From positions 532,270 through 596,269 of the forward strand of contig SSNU01000039.1 in NCBI GenBank assembly GCA_012064415.1: DNA of 64,000 nt. The letters are read 5' to 3'. Positions 51,508-61,677 of this stretch are shown here, in pieces; position 1 is the first letter of the stretch; each line of letters opens with the position of its first letter. This DNA is from Gyrodactylus bullatarudis. Taxonomy: Eukaryota > Platyhelminthes > Monogenea > Gyrodactylidea > Gyrodactylidae. The notes beneath the pieces were generated by a model. The model had not been told where the DNA came from and did not search any database. It saw only the letters and a program-made list of their open reading frames with translations. Both the position numbers and the translations under genes were made by a program.

Positions 51508-52513
51508 CAGGGAAAAAAGTATTTTCAAATCAAAGATAATTTGTTTGTTATTTTTCAAAGTTTACAAAATAATTACCAATGATTAATGGGCCTACTGCTA
51601 CTTAAATGTTTCTTTGGGCGAAAAAAAAAAACAGAAGAAAATCACCAAGTTAAATATCAGTTTTTCTGTTCTTCTGTTAAATGTTAATGAATGATCATTT
51701 CTTTAAGATTGTCATCTTTTTTGAGACATATGGAAAATTGGTAGATATAATTTCTAAATTTCAAGAGTGAAACTGTTTCTTCCGAAAAAAATTCAAACAA
51801 AAACTCAGGGATTGTATATTACAGTCATTTTACGAAAATAGGGGACAATTTTTCGATATTGGATTCGTTGACAAAATAAGAATAATTGAAGGTGTAATTA
51901 TCAAATGAGTTTATCAAAATTAGTGTAAATTTTCTCGAATTTAGTGGAATGCTTAAACAAAATTACTGGAGAGTTTTCCAATAATAAGAGAATGAGATAA
52001 TTGCAGGTTAGAATCTATTCGAATATAGTGGAAAGTTTATCGAAAAGGAGAAACATTATTTCGTCTTTTGTGGACAGTTTTTCGAAATCAGTAAAGAAGC
52101 TTGACGTTATTAGTAGAATCATTTTTTACAAGCTATTTTTGTAATAAATAGATGATTTATAACACCGTAAATTAATAATTTCGAAAAATGACTATAAGCT
52201 GAGAGTATTATCTCAAATCAAAAAGTCATTATTTTGTCATGTAGTTACTTTTAAGTAGATACATATATTGGTAAATAAATTTATATTTGATTTTTTCAAT
52301 GGGTTTGGGAAATTATTTTCAAGTGATAGACTGTATTCAAAGACATAAAGGCTGCTTCGAGATTATTGGGATAGTTGTACAAGGAGGAACTCATCTCGTC
52401 TTTCTCAGATATCAATTTTATCACTCTCAACAAGATAATCTCCGTGATATTGATGAAATAAATTGCGTTTTTTTATTCTTTTAGAGTTTATTTTTAAAAT
52501 TTCTGTTATAGAT

Positions 52514-53623
52514 ATGAGCGTAGAGACTGGAGCCAAAGATGAATGTAGCAATGCTGTGACAAAATCATTAGTAAACTTTGATTGGAAATATAGTGAGAAA
52601 GAAGCGCTCGACATGTGTGACAAATTCGGATTAAAATCATTTATGAGTTGTTTAGTCAAATATTTATACGATACAAGGAAAACTGTGGTCGAAATCCTTG
52701 TAGCTATGCATGTATTTATTTTGGGCGAATTTTACACTGAAAAAGAGGATGGTCTCCTACGCCTTTTATCACATGAACAAGAAAGGTCTAGTGAATTTTT
52801 TAAAATTATAGAAGGTGTTTCGAAAAAGGAGAAAGATTTCAGATTATCAGATATGAGAATCTTTTCTGTAATGGCAGGCATCTACTTGAAGTTCCCTTTA
52901 ATGAGGCATCATCCTGCAGGTTTATTCAATTTGGCTAGATGGTATTGTTACCCTCAAAAGTTGGATGACAAATGTTTCAGTCAAGCCCTACTCTTTGATA
53001 TTTACCAAAAGGCCTTTTCAGTCTCAGAATTCATTGGAAAATACGGAAAAATAATTAAAACAGAAGCTTGGAAAAATGTAGATTTGAAAGAATTGTTTTG
53101 CCTAGTCAGGAGTAAGGTGAAAAGAAATAAGCTTTTTCTCGCAACGCATCACAATTTTAACTATGAAATTGCTGGAGAAATCGCCTGTCAAAAGATATAT
53201 GCGCTATGTCAAATGCATCATAATTTGTACCACGCATGTGACAAAGTTGTTCATCCTGCAAATAAAAAACATGTAATAGATCCAAAAGTATTGAAAGCCT
53301 TTTACGATTGCAGTGTTTCCCTTGAGACGTTCCAGGAACTATACAAGGATGAATTGATAAGATTCGTTAAGAGTAAAGAAGACTTGACTGAAGATTATTG
53401 GAATAATTTCAAAATCGGGAATAAAGAACAAGAAGATTATCTCCAAAGTTACTATTTGGAAAAGATTGCAAGTATTTTGGCATTAAAAAACCAACCCTTG
53501 AATATTGAAGAATATTATTTAGTAGACTTGGTTGAAGAGCTTGACTTTTGGATAAGGTTCAACAAAAGATTGATTATAAAATACATGATTGATGAGTATA
53601 TATTATTCAAAAAGGTGAATTGA
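52514..53623 (+). CDS. Tandem-family protein, copy A (unknown function)
   Basis: About 369 residues in one exon, from ATG at 52514 (MSVETGAKDECSN start) to TGA at 53621. The frame is open upstream but has no earlier ATG, and an acceptor-like pyrimidine tract ending TTATAG lies 2 nt before the ATG, so a noncoding 5' exon is likely. Blocks shared with the other copies: FDWKYSEKEAL, KYLYDTRKTV, FILGEFYTEKEDG, RLSDMRIFSVMA, LARWYCYPQ, LVRS, CQKIYALCQMHHNLYHACD, FYDCS and RFNKRLIIKYMI. The residues look mainly alpha-helical and charged; no signal peptide or membrane segment. The Cys/His cluster could bind a metal, but it is not strictly kept in all copies. Two overlapping AATAAA signals lie 21-30 nt past the stop. 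I recognise no domain. Confidence 0.85.
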   Translation: MSVETGAKDECSNAVTKSLVNFDWKYSEKEALDMCDKFGLKSFMSCLVKYLYDTRKTVVEILVAMHVFILGEFYTEKEDGLLRLLSHEQERSSEFFKIIEGVSKKEKDFRLSDMRIFSVMAGIYLKFPLMRHHPAGLFNLARWYCYPQKLDDKCFSQALLFDIYQKAFSVSEFIGKYGKIIKTEAWKNVDLKELFCLVRSKVKRNKLFLATHHNFNYEIAGEIACQKIYALCQMHHNLYHACDKVVHPANKKHVIDPKVLKAFYDCSVSLETFQELYKDELIRFVKSKEDLTEDYWNNFKIGNKEQEDYLQSYYLEKIASILALKNQPLNIEEYYLVDLVEELDFWIRFNKRLIIKYMIDEYILFKKVN

Positions 53624-53643
53624 CACTTTGAATTATAATTATG

Positions 53644-53653
53644 AATAAATAAA
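53644..53653 (+). promoter_or_regulatory. Polyadenylation signal of copy A
   Basis: Two overlapping AATAAA hexamers follow the stop codon of copy A at a typical short distance. Confidence 0.6.
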
Positions 53654-54150
53654 GAATGCAAGAGTTTTGTTTTTTAACTATTGTTTTATAAGACTAAAAT
53701 TCCGGTATATTGCAATCATCCAGTGTAATAGTGAGCCATGACGTAATGAATTGGGAATGCTCATACATTAGCAATGTTATTTTAACCTTTGACTTGAAAA
53801 ATCACGGGGGAGGTCCAGCATTCTGCCATTCATTTTGGTTAGATTGATTAGGATGATATTTTTCAATATCGATATTTTTTCTCGGACTATTCTGGCTAAT
53901 CATGTGATTTTAATTTGATTTTTCAAATATCATCAAACAAAAGAGTTATTTCATCTTTCTTATTGTTCATCATAAACTATTTTTTCTCAATGCAAGAGCA
54001 GAAATTTCTATTTCGAAATATATATATTAATATAGAGTTTTTTTATTTTTGCCAGCCTTTAACTCATTCTTAAGGAAATTATAGTCTAAGCAATTTTTTG
54101 AACGCAGTTTAATTAAAACAATTAGAGATTGAAAAATTCTAACCAAAATC
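53654..54150. other. Spacer between family copies A and B
   Basis: AT-rich, with no coding sequence. The right end should be the promoter of copy B. Confidence 0.5.
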
Positions 54151-54158
54151 TATATAAA
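54151..54158 (+). promoter_or_regulatory. TATA box of copy B
   Basis: TATATAAA lies 40 nt before the ATG at 54198. This spacing fits a TSS near 54180 and a very short leader, and supports use of the first ATG in copy B. Confidence 0.45.
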
Positions 54159-54197
54159 TGCGCTCTTTAAATTGAATAGAGTTTATTCAAATTTCTC

Positions 54198-55340
54198 ATG
54201 TATGAAGGGGAGAGTATAGAGATGAGTCCAAAAGAGGGAACCAATGATCCAAACGACTGCACGATGTCCACAGAAGACGACGTCACGATGGATTGGAAAT
54301 GCAATGAAGAGGAAGCCATTTCTGAAGTTTCTAAACATGGATTTGAACAGTATTTTATAAATATGATCAAATATTTGTATGATACAAAAAAGAGTGTAGA
54401 GGAAATTGTAAAAGAGTCCAAATTATTCATTCTAGGTGAATTTTACACCAAAAAAGAAGATGGTTTCCTCCTCAATTTATTACATGAACCAGAGAGGCTA
54501 GACGAGGTTTTAGAAATTCACGCGGTAACTTTAACAAAGGATAAAAATTTCAAACTATCAGATTTGAGAATTTTCGGGCTGATGGCGCATATTTATCTAG
54601 GGTTAGAGTTGATGAAGCAGCATCCACCAGGATTATACCATTTAGCTAGGTGGTATTGTTTTAAAAGATTGTTGAATCAGAAAGAATTCATTCAAGGCCT
54701 ACTCGAAGATATTTACAACGATAGTTTTCCCTTGGAGGATTTTAAAAAGAAATACAAAAGTCTTGTGACTTCAGAGGACTGGAAAAGTGCAAATTTGAAT
54801 GAATTACTTTTTCTGGTCAGAAGTGAGAAGCAGTGCATTAAACTCTTCTTAGGATTGCACTATACCGGCACTAGAAGATCCATTGAAGAGTTGGGCTGCC
54901 AGAAAATATTCGTTATCTGTCACATGCACTTGATTGTGCACCATATAAACACCCATCGACCTAATATATCACCCTGCGATCTAGAAACAAAATTTGTCAA
55001 TGCTTTCCACGATTGTTCTGCTCAAGTCAGTGATTTTGATGATTACGTGAAAAAAAAGTTGAAGAAATTTGTTAAAAATCATAAATATTTTGAGAAGATT
55101 CCGACCAAGTTAAAATTAGGAGACGAGGAACTAGAGAAGAAGTTTGAAGACTACTATTTGGTGAAAATATCTATGGAATTAACTGAAAGAAATGCCCCAT
55201 TGGATATTGAAGAGTTTTTCGTTGTAGATATAAATGGGGATATTGACATGTGGATGAGATTCAACAAGAAATTAGTGCTGAAATATAGGATTGAGGAATT
55301 TTCATTGCTTGGCATAATCGACACAAAAGAATATGAATAA
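54198..55340 (+). CDS. Tandem-family protein, copy B (unknown function)
   Basis: About 380 residues in one exon, from ATG 54198 (MYEGESIEMSPKEG) to TAA 55338. A second ATG at 54222 aligns better with the start of copy A, so the true start may be either. Family blocks are present: MDWKCNEEEAI, KYLYDTKKSVEEI, FILGEFYTKKEDG, LSDLRIFGLMA, HLARWYCF, LLEDIYND, LVRSEKQ, LGCQKIFVICHMH, FHDCS, IEEFFVVD and RFNKKLVLKYRIEE. The Cys/His cluster lacks the last Cys found in copy A. By eye it is close to half identical to copy A over its whole length, so the duplication is not recent. AATAAA is at 55392-55397. Confidence 0.85.
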   Translation: MYEGESIEMSPKEGTNDPNDCTMSTEDDVTMDWKCNEEEAISEVSKHGFEQYFINMIKYLYDTKKSVEEIVKESKLFILGEFYTKKEDGFLLNLLHEPERLDEVLEIHAVTLTKDKNFKLSDLRIFGLMAHIYLGLELMKQHPPGLYHLARWYCFKRLLNQKEFIQGLLEDIYNDSFPLEDFKKKYKSLVTSEDWKSANLNELLFLVRSEKQCIKLFLGLHYTGTRRSIEELGCQKIFVICHMHLIVHHINTHRPNISPCDLETKFVNAFHDCSAQVSDFDDYVKKKLKKFVKNHKYFEKIPTKLKLGDEELEKKFEDYYLVKISMELTERNAPLDIEEFFVVDINGDIDMWMRFNKKLVLKYRIEEFSLLGIIDTKEYE

Positions 55341-55391
55341 ATTCATCAGAATGGTAGACACACATGAGTCTTTATATTCGTGGTCATTAAT

Positions 55392-55397
55392 AATAAA
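55392..55397 (+). promoter_or_regulatory. Polyadenylation signal of copy B
   Basis: An AATAAA lies about 52 nt past the stop codon of copy B. Confidence 0.55.
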
Positions 55398-56021
55398 GAA
55401 TATATACTCGATTAGGTTTCTTATTTGTATTATTTTGGTTACAAGGGATAAGAAGCAGAGAAGTCATACATAATAATCAGCATGCAACTGATTTATAAGC
55501 TTGTAAAGAAAGAATCAGAGCTTTTGTCTTTATTGAGACTCTTTAGTATACCGTAGCCGAGAATTTAACCAAGGTTAAGAGCATAGAGTGTCCAAATATT
55601 ATAGTTACGTATAAGAGTACTCGAAAAAATTAGAGCCATTATCTGTAATTTCTTAGAAAATTATTATTTTTTGAAAATTTACTTCTCTTAATAGAAAGAT
55701 TAATTTCGAACCTACTCTACGAAAATTAATGAGTCTTTTCATATTTCGTAGTGTAACAGTTTAGGATTTAGGGTCATGAACTATACTTTTTGCAGTTCGT
55801 TAAGGAAGATATGAAATTCAATAGGGAAGTTGTGAGAAACGATATGGAATTAATACAATTCATTAAGGAATATTCAAGTTTTATTTGTCAATCAAAGATA
55901 TCAATACTTCGCTTTCAAGGGGACAAAATTACGATAAAAATTACTTTAAATGTAGTGAATAAATTCAATTATCTCAATTAGTCTTCTGATTGGTAAGCTA
56001 TTGGATAGATGAGTTTAGTGT

Positions 56022-56205
56022 TTTGCGTCAAGATTGGTCTCAATTCATTAATCACATGGGAGTGCCATATTCAACCGCTAATAAATGAATCCGCAATCCC
56101 AGAGAGAATTTACCTCGAAGAAGAATGATTGTTGATATCAATGATTAATGTCAAAAAACGCCACAAGTTCTACAAAACTTAATAGATCACATCGAAAGTT
56201 GAACA
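56022..56205 (+). pseudogene. Degraded transposase-like helix-turn-helix fragment
   Basis: One frame reads DWSQFINHMGVPYSTANK, stop, IRNPRENLPRRRM...CQKTPQVLQNLIDHIES with several stops. The pattern resembles the N-terminal DNA-binding part of eukaryotic cut-and-paste transposases. The superfamily cannot be named. It lies between the arms of the inverted repeat. Confidence 0.35.
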
Positions 56206-56234
56206 ATGGAGAAAACATTAACTACCTAAGAGGA

Positions 56235-56402
56235 CAAGACGGTATTCCTGCTGCTGAATATTTTATGAGAAGACTCTAGGAGATCGCGGAGGAAGCCAAA
56301 TAAACTCTAGATGAAATAATACAATCCGCAAACCATGTGAAATATTATTATCCTAAATTATTGCGAAAAGAAGATAAAATATTCCTTAATGAATTGCATT
56401 AA
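56235..56402 (+). pseudogene. Relic of a tandem-family N-terminal part
   Basis: One frame reads EYFMRRL, stop, EIAEEAK, stop, TLDEIIQSANHVKYY...LLRKEDKIFLNELH. It lines up with QYFINMIKYLYDTKKSVEEI...FYTKKEDGFLLNLLHE of copy B. Two stops and no continuation mean it is dead. It overlaps the right arm of the inverted repeat. Confidence 0.45.
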
Positions 56403-56450
56403 TTCCATTTCGTTTCTCACAACTTCCCTATTGAATTTCATATCTTCCTT

Positions 56451-58015
56451 CAATAATGACATTTTAAAATACTATTCCTTAATGAATTTCATGAGTTTCG
56501 TACTGAATTTTACGAATTCCTTATTGAATTTCATATCTTCCTTGACGAGTTGCAAAATGTATAGAAGAAATTTTATTCATTTCGTTTACAATTGAATAAA
56601 AGCCCTGAGAAATCAATTGATCTTGATTATAATTCGAATGGTTCTAATCTATTAATCAGTCAACACAGGTTGATAATCAAATTGATGTGTATTCTTGAGT
56701 TAAGGTTCAATCCGAATATTTTCAGCTGCCCTCTCACTCTCTGATCATCACTTGAATTTTTCACTATTTTATGCACAAATAACAAGCCAGCACAAAAGAT
56801 TGAAAAGTTGTTAAATATGAGCAAATTTCAATTTGTTAAAAGGTACGCCTTTTTTTGGATTGCAAAAAACGCCAAGATCTCTTCTTTATAAATGTTTAAT
56901 CTCAAAATTCTGTTGTTGATTCCAGATATTTGAAGCGATTAGATACCGATATGAACGATAATATTGCTGTTCAGTTTTCCTCCCTCTCCCCTAGTGAGGG
57001 CTGAAATACTACCACGAAATGGACGGTTGAAAGTCATGAAATATTTTGCATAGTACTTAGATATTACTGGGGTAAAGTCTAAAGAGACCCGGAGAAATAT
57101 AACGTTTATCACTCAAATATACGCTAGTTTTCTCTAACCTTCCTTAAGAATTTGAAATCGATATCATCTTATCTTGACTCCAATAATATTATGGAAGAAA
57201 ATATGAGATCTACGATTTCAACATGAGAGAGTGATCGAAATAAGCTGAATCTGATTTTGAAAATCGATGAAATCTTTTTGATTCAAAATCCCTGAAAAAA
57301 TGACGAATTTATCAAAAGTTTTAAGATGATAATCGGTTTTCTTGTCTAATCGTGATCCTAAAAATCAACTTTTGATCACTCTCTCATGTTAAAATCAACA
57401 AAAATTTACAACTCAAAGTTTAAAAGAATGAGGATTTGGCGCTACTTGAAACGCAAATGAGTTTGATAGAAATTAAGTAATTATTAATTACACTTAACTG
57501 AGAATGCACAACGTAATATGGTCTGAGAGAATAGAAGCCTAATTTTAATTGGAATTCAAAATCTAATTTGAATTTTTTCAAACGCTTTTCAAATTAACTT
57601 GAGAAACATTCCCCCGTTTAATAATATTCATATTGCTACTTATAGGTATGAATACTATCCATTGGATAGTAGACTTACAAGACCAAGAAATTATTAATCT
57701 ACACTTTTAATTAAATTCTCAACGCTTAACAAATGCAGAACCCAGTTGATACTATCAGAAAGTATCATTAAGACGATTGGATATTCAGTAGTTTGTATGA
57801 AAAAGACGGCTCCAAATCATTTACAATATTTGATTAAATTTAAGGGTTTCATTATTTATATAATTCCGAAATAAAATGAGTAATTTTCGCAGATTTGATA
57901 AATTAATTGCTTTTTTGAATTTTTAAAATCAAGTCAAAGATTAGTCTGATAATCACAGTATCAAACAAGTAGAGACCAATAACGAATTCGAATAGATAAC
58001 ACAACGTCTACTACA
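56451..58015. other. Spacer between family relic and copy C
   Basis: No gene is seen. A 17-bp inverted repeat (AACATGAGAGAGTGATC) pairs 57220-57236 with 57374-57390. A fragment related to the inverted-repeat family of 18.9-19.4 kb lies near 56930-56960. Confidence 0.45.
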
Positions 58016-59546
58016 ATGAACTGGAAGTATCCAGAGGAAAAAGCCATTTCTCTTGCATCAAAGTATAGATTTGAGGATTATTTTATATATATGATAAAAT
58101 CTTTGTATGAAAATCAAAAGAGTCCAGAGAAAATTGCTAGCGAATTTGATTTCTTTGTTCTAGGTGAGGTTTTCTCTTTGAGTGAGATTTATTTTCTACT
58201 CTTTTTATCCCATGAACATTAGGGCTGGTACCAAAAAATACATGAATTAGCTTGAGGTCTCAACTTGTCCTATATTTAAAAATATTCATTTTGATATACA
58301 AAAGTATAAGTCTAAGAAAAAGAAAAAACCTGGGAATAATACTGTAAAATTTCTTGAATAAAAATATACATAGACTAAGTAGTCAAAATATAATGACCAG
58401 TTGGACTAAGTTTTCATTCATTAAATCCATGCCTCGAGTCTCAAAATAGGCGAAATAATTATACTGTATGCTCTTTTTCTTGTTAATAATATGGAAAATT
58501 ATCTAAAGCTTTCTATTTAAAGTTTAAAAAAAAATAGTTCGATAAAACTTTTTGAGGCATCAGTTATAAGTCATAAAATTTTTTTGGAAAAGATTATTCT
58601 GCTTTTAAGTAGTAACATTAAAATTTTTGATTTTAGCAGCAATTTCAGGCTACTTGAAGAGATTATTAACAGTTTTTTTCTTTTTCTCAAGCTGACAAAA
58701 TTGACATCTTCGGGTTCAGCATGAAATTATCTCTCTAATGATGGTTCAAGCTTTGCAATATTCTAATTTTTTGATTTTGATGGTCTACCCCTAATGAACA
58801 TGGAAGATGGAAAGAGTTTTTAAAAAAGAAGAAAGTTTAGAACAGAAAAAGGAATTTCAGCCATCTGATGAAAGAATCTTCTCTCTACTGGTCCACTTAC
58901 ATTCAAGATTTCCCCTGATAAAACAACGTCCACAAGGTTTATTCACTCGAGAACTGCTCATGGATATTTACAATGGAAAACTTTCTATTGGAGATTTTGG
59001 AGCTAAATACAAGAGTCTTGTGACCACTGATGACTGGAAAGATGCAATTTTATGTGAGCTGTTGAAGTGAGGGATTTGAAGTGAGAAGGACTGTGTTAGA
59101 TTCTTTCTAAGTTTGCATCATGAGAACACTCTGGAGAGTATCAAGGAATTGGGATATCAAAAGATTTTCTTGATATGCCACCTCCATTATATAAGCAAAC
59201 ACACATGTATTGAAGTAACGGCCCAAACAGAGATGATGAAACTGTTCCTTGACTTCAGGGTTACAGTCGAGGAGTTTGTTGACCATTTGAAAAAAGAACT
59301 GAAAGCATATATGAGAAAGGTAGAGAGGCTTGGTAATTTCTTGGATTCTTTCGAGATAGGTGATGAAAACATGAACATGAATTTGATAACTATTACACTA
59401 AAAAAGTTCGAACTAAGATGACAGGCTCAGAGCAACCTTTGAACATTCAATCATTTTTCCTAGTTAATATAGGTGAAGATGTTGGATTATCGATGAGATT
59501 CAACAAAAAATTGGTATTAAGATACATGATTGAAACACAAAAATAA
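58016..59546 (+). pseudogene. Tandem-family copy C, disrupted by a transposon
   Basis: The first part, 58016-58219, reads MNWKYPEEKAISLASKYRFE...VLGEVF...SHEH and is cut by a 574-bp insertion. The second part starts at 58802 in another frame (a shift in an A-run near 58825), contains SDERIFSLLVHL and MDIYNGKLS, lacks about a dozen residues around the RWYC block, then has a stop near 59069. Further blocks continue (LGYQKIFLICHLHYISKHTC, DSFEIGDE), and a last piece, 59489-59546, has MRFNKKLVLRYMIE. The insertion, deletion, frameshifts and stops make it non-functional. The reading is by alignment to copies A, B and D. Confidence 0.8.
58220..58793. mobile_element. Non-autonomous hAT-type element inserted in copy C
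   Basis: The 574-bp insert is flanked by the 8-bp direct repeat ATGAACAT (58212-58219 and 58794-58801). Its ends are imperfect inverted repeats, TAGGGCTGGTACC on the left and TAGGGGTAGACC on the complement of the right. Eight-base duplications with (C/T)AGGG ends are typical of hAT elements. No transposase frame is present. Confidence 0.82.
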
Positions 59547-59805
59547 TTTCGCAAGAATATTAATAATTAATAGAACGTAATAAAATAATCAAGCAGAAAT
59601 CTAATTTTGACTTACATTGAAATTTTGGCCGAGATACTCTTCCAACTAGGAGCACAAGTCTTTTAGTTGTACATTGAGCAGTTTATTTTACTTGGTCTAG
59701 TTTGATAACGGTAATAATTACAAAAGATTGAAATAATTAGTTTTATCAATTAGTTTCTAAAATTTTGATTCAAAATTATCCGATTGGAAGCAGTGAGACC
59801 AAAGT

Positions 59806-60440
59806 TTAACCCTTTCGATACCATGTTCAAACTGACTTTTTTCAATGATTTTGAAACATTTTTTTATGATTATTTTTTGATAGTATATCACAAACTATCT
59901 AAGTTTGCTATCATGCTATATTTTTGCTAGCCAGGCATAAGAATGCCATAGATATTTCAACTTTGTCCGAAGGAAGTAGAATTCCTTAATTCATGATTCT
60001 TTTTGATCGAAATTATTGAACTTATCAATGTTCAGAGATAATAAGATTAATTTCCGTAGAAGCTAAATAGTTAATCCAAAACAAGGTATATTTTTTATGC
60101 ATGAAATCAATGAGCAGTTTCATCAAGAGTCTCGTGAAAATGGGACAATTTTCAACCCCATTTAAACCTTAGATCTTCAATATCTAGGTTATTTTGTAAT
60201 AAGATCGAATGAAATTTAAAGGATATCCTTTTTGACATTAATTGAGTCTTTGAAACAATTAACTTTCAAATAAATCCCTTCATTGGCAAAGTTTCACTCT
60301 AAATTACTCACTAGTAGATGGGAATTTCAATATAAATCAGACCCTGGTGAAATTATGTGTAAGAAAAAATTTTGTCCTTGTAAATGTTAGAATTAAGCCT
60401 GAAACTATCTTCGTTTAGCTATGGTATCGAAAGACCTAAG
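59806..60440. mobile_element. TTAA-associated element between family copies
   Basis: The left end is TTAA then CCCTTTCGATACCATG. The right end, near 60419-60440, reads CTATGGTATCGAAAGACCTA, nearly the complement, with a degenerate flank. The ends resemble the 81-bp element at 51.4 kb. About 625 bp, no coding frame. Confidence 0.6.
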
Positions 60441-60597
60441 ATGAAAAATAGTCATTTGGGAAAATATGAACCAAATATATTCATAAAAATTAATTGCGTT
60501 CTCAAAACTTATCAAGTTTAATTCAAGTTTTTATCATGCCTGTGGTGGCAATTGAAAAGAAAAGTGTAGTAGTATCATAGCAGTAAAATCCGTGTCA

Positions 60598-61029
60598 GAT
60601 CTACACGATAAGGAAACGTGGTTGTGCTGTCCAAGATATTTGAATAAAAAAGGTTTTATTCAAGACCTACTCGAGGATATTTACAATCCGGGTTTTCATT
60701 TCAACGACTTCCAAGCAAAATATAATAATTTCTTAAAGGAAGATGATTGGAAAGATGCCAACTTTAAAGAACTATTATGCCTAGTTAGAAGTGAGAAGAA
60801 ACGTCCTAAAATGTTCCTATCAATCCATGATAAGGTGAAATTTTATGATATTGAAGATTTGGAATGCAGGAAGATATTCTTTCTATGTGTTACCCATCAT
60901 AAGCTGCACCACAAATGTGATCAAGTTACTCTTCCGGAAAATTTTGAATTTAAAGTGCCAGAAAATCTCGTGAAAGCTTTTTACGACTTCAACACTACTG
61001 TTGATAAATTGAAAATTTTATTTAAAACT
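60598..61029 (+). pseudogene. Tandem-family copy E, truncated at both ends
   Basis: Homology begins abruptly in mid-protein with KETWLCCPRYLNKKGF, aligned to the RWYC block, and continues through LLEDIYNPGF, DDWKDANFKELLCLVRSEKK, CRKIFFLCVTHHKLHHKCDQ and LVKAFYDFNTTVDKL, then ends where a retroelement fragment begins. The N-terminal 140 or so residues and the C-terminal RFNKKL block are missing. The remaining frame is open, so a short product is possible, but there is no good start codon. The Cys/His cluster is at its most complete in this copy. Confidence 0.7.
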
Positions 61030-61266
61030 CAGAGACTGTTGAGTTTAATTCATAAAGATTTGTTGAAGCCAGAGGAGAAGACTCGATTAGTTTACTAATT
61101 CCAGTGTGATTGTGGGGTCTCGTACATAGGTGTAACTATTAGGAAATTATCTACAAAAGCGGATGATCATCTTAAGAAGGATACTGCGGTTACTAGGCAC
61201 CTTAGACAAAAAGAACATGCAGCTTCAATTTCTTTTTATACAAAAACCCTAATTACGACAGCATAG
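61030..61266 (+). mobile_element. Penelope-like retroelement GIY-YIG nuclease remnant
   Basis: Downstream of copy E the same frame reads KPEEKTRLVY, stop, FQCDCGVSYIGVTIRKL...TAVTRHLRQKEHAA and ends in TAG. CxCG followed by SYIG, then a basic stretch and an H...H pattern, is the layout of the C-terminal GIY-YIG endonuclease of Penelope-like elements. Only this 3' part is present, as expected from a 5'-truncated insertion. The exact superfamily needs a search. Confidence 0.6.
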
Positions 61267-61677
61267 ATGTATAGGTAAAAGAAAAATTCCTTATAAGCCC
61301 ATATAAACCTAAAGTATATACTTTATATATATGTCTTCAGAAAAACTACTCTTATAAGAAGAGACCCTCGCATTCCTTATAATCTTATCTGCACCAAAGT
61401 GAGCAATACGCTAGGGTGAAATTTGTTTCTCTCCGAACAACTCACGAGAGGACTTACTTTTCTGATAAATTTTAGTACTCAGATCATATTTTGCATAATT
61501 TCAAAGCCTGAAAGTCATTCTTCATTATGTCATTGCCGATTTTTCCAACAGTATCCCACGGAATTGATAAACAACCTGTATCAAATAAGACAGAGAGATT
61601 TTTATTTTAAAAAGTCGCAAATTAAGAAAATTTAAAACTGCGTAGTTTAAATTTAGTTGATTCTATTCATTCTTAGT

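Larger units (their letters stand above)
45560..52513. other. Long intergenic stretch, about 7 kb
   Basis: It contains two coding-like plus-strand stretches, one dispersed repeat at 47951-47990 and the miniature TTAA element at 51419-51507, all listed separately. The rest is AT-rich with no recognisable gene. Confidence 0.5.
55802..56450. repeat. 72-bp inverted repeat, 70 of 72 matched
   Basis: The arms are 55802-55873 and 56379-56450, reverse complements with two mismatches, 505 nt apart. Each arm reads as a helix-like peptide (KEDMKFNREVV then MELIQFIKEY) on its own strand. The sub-unit TTGAATTTCATATCTTCCTT recurs near 56525-56545, suggesting local duplication. No clear target-site duplication was found. 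Confidence 0.65.

Noticed and set aside
52463..52513. N-terminal extension of family copy A upstream of its ATG
   Set aside because: The frame is open but has no ATG, and it spans a splice-acceptor-like tract, so it is probably intron or leader.
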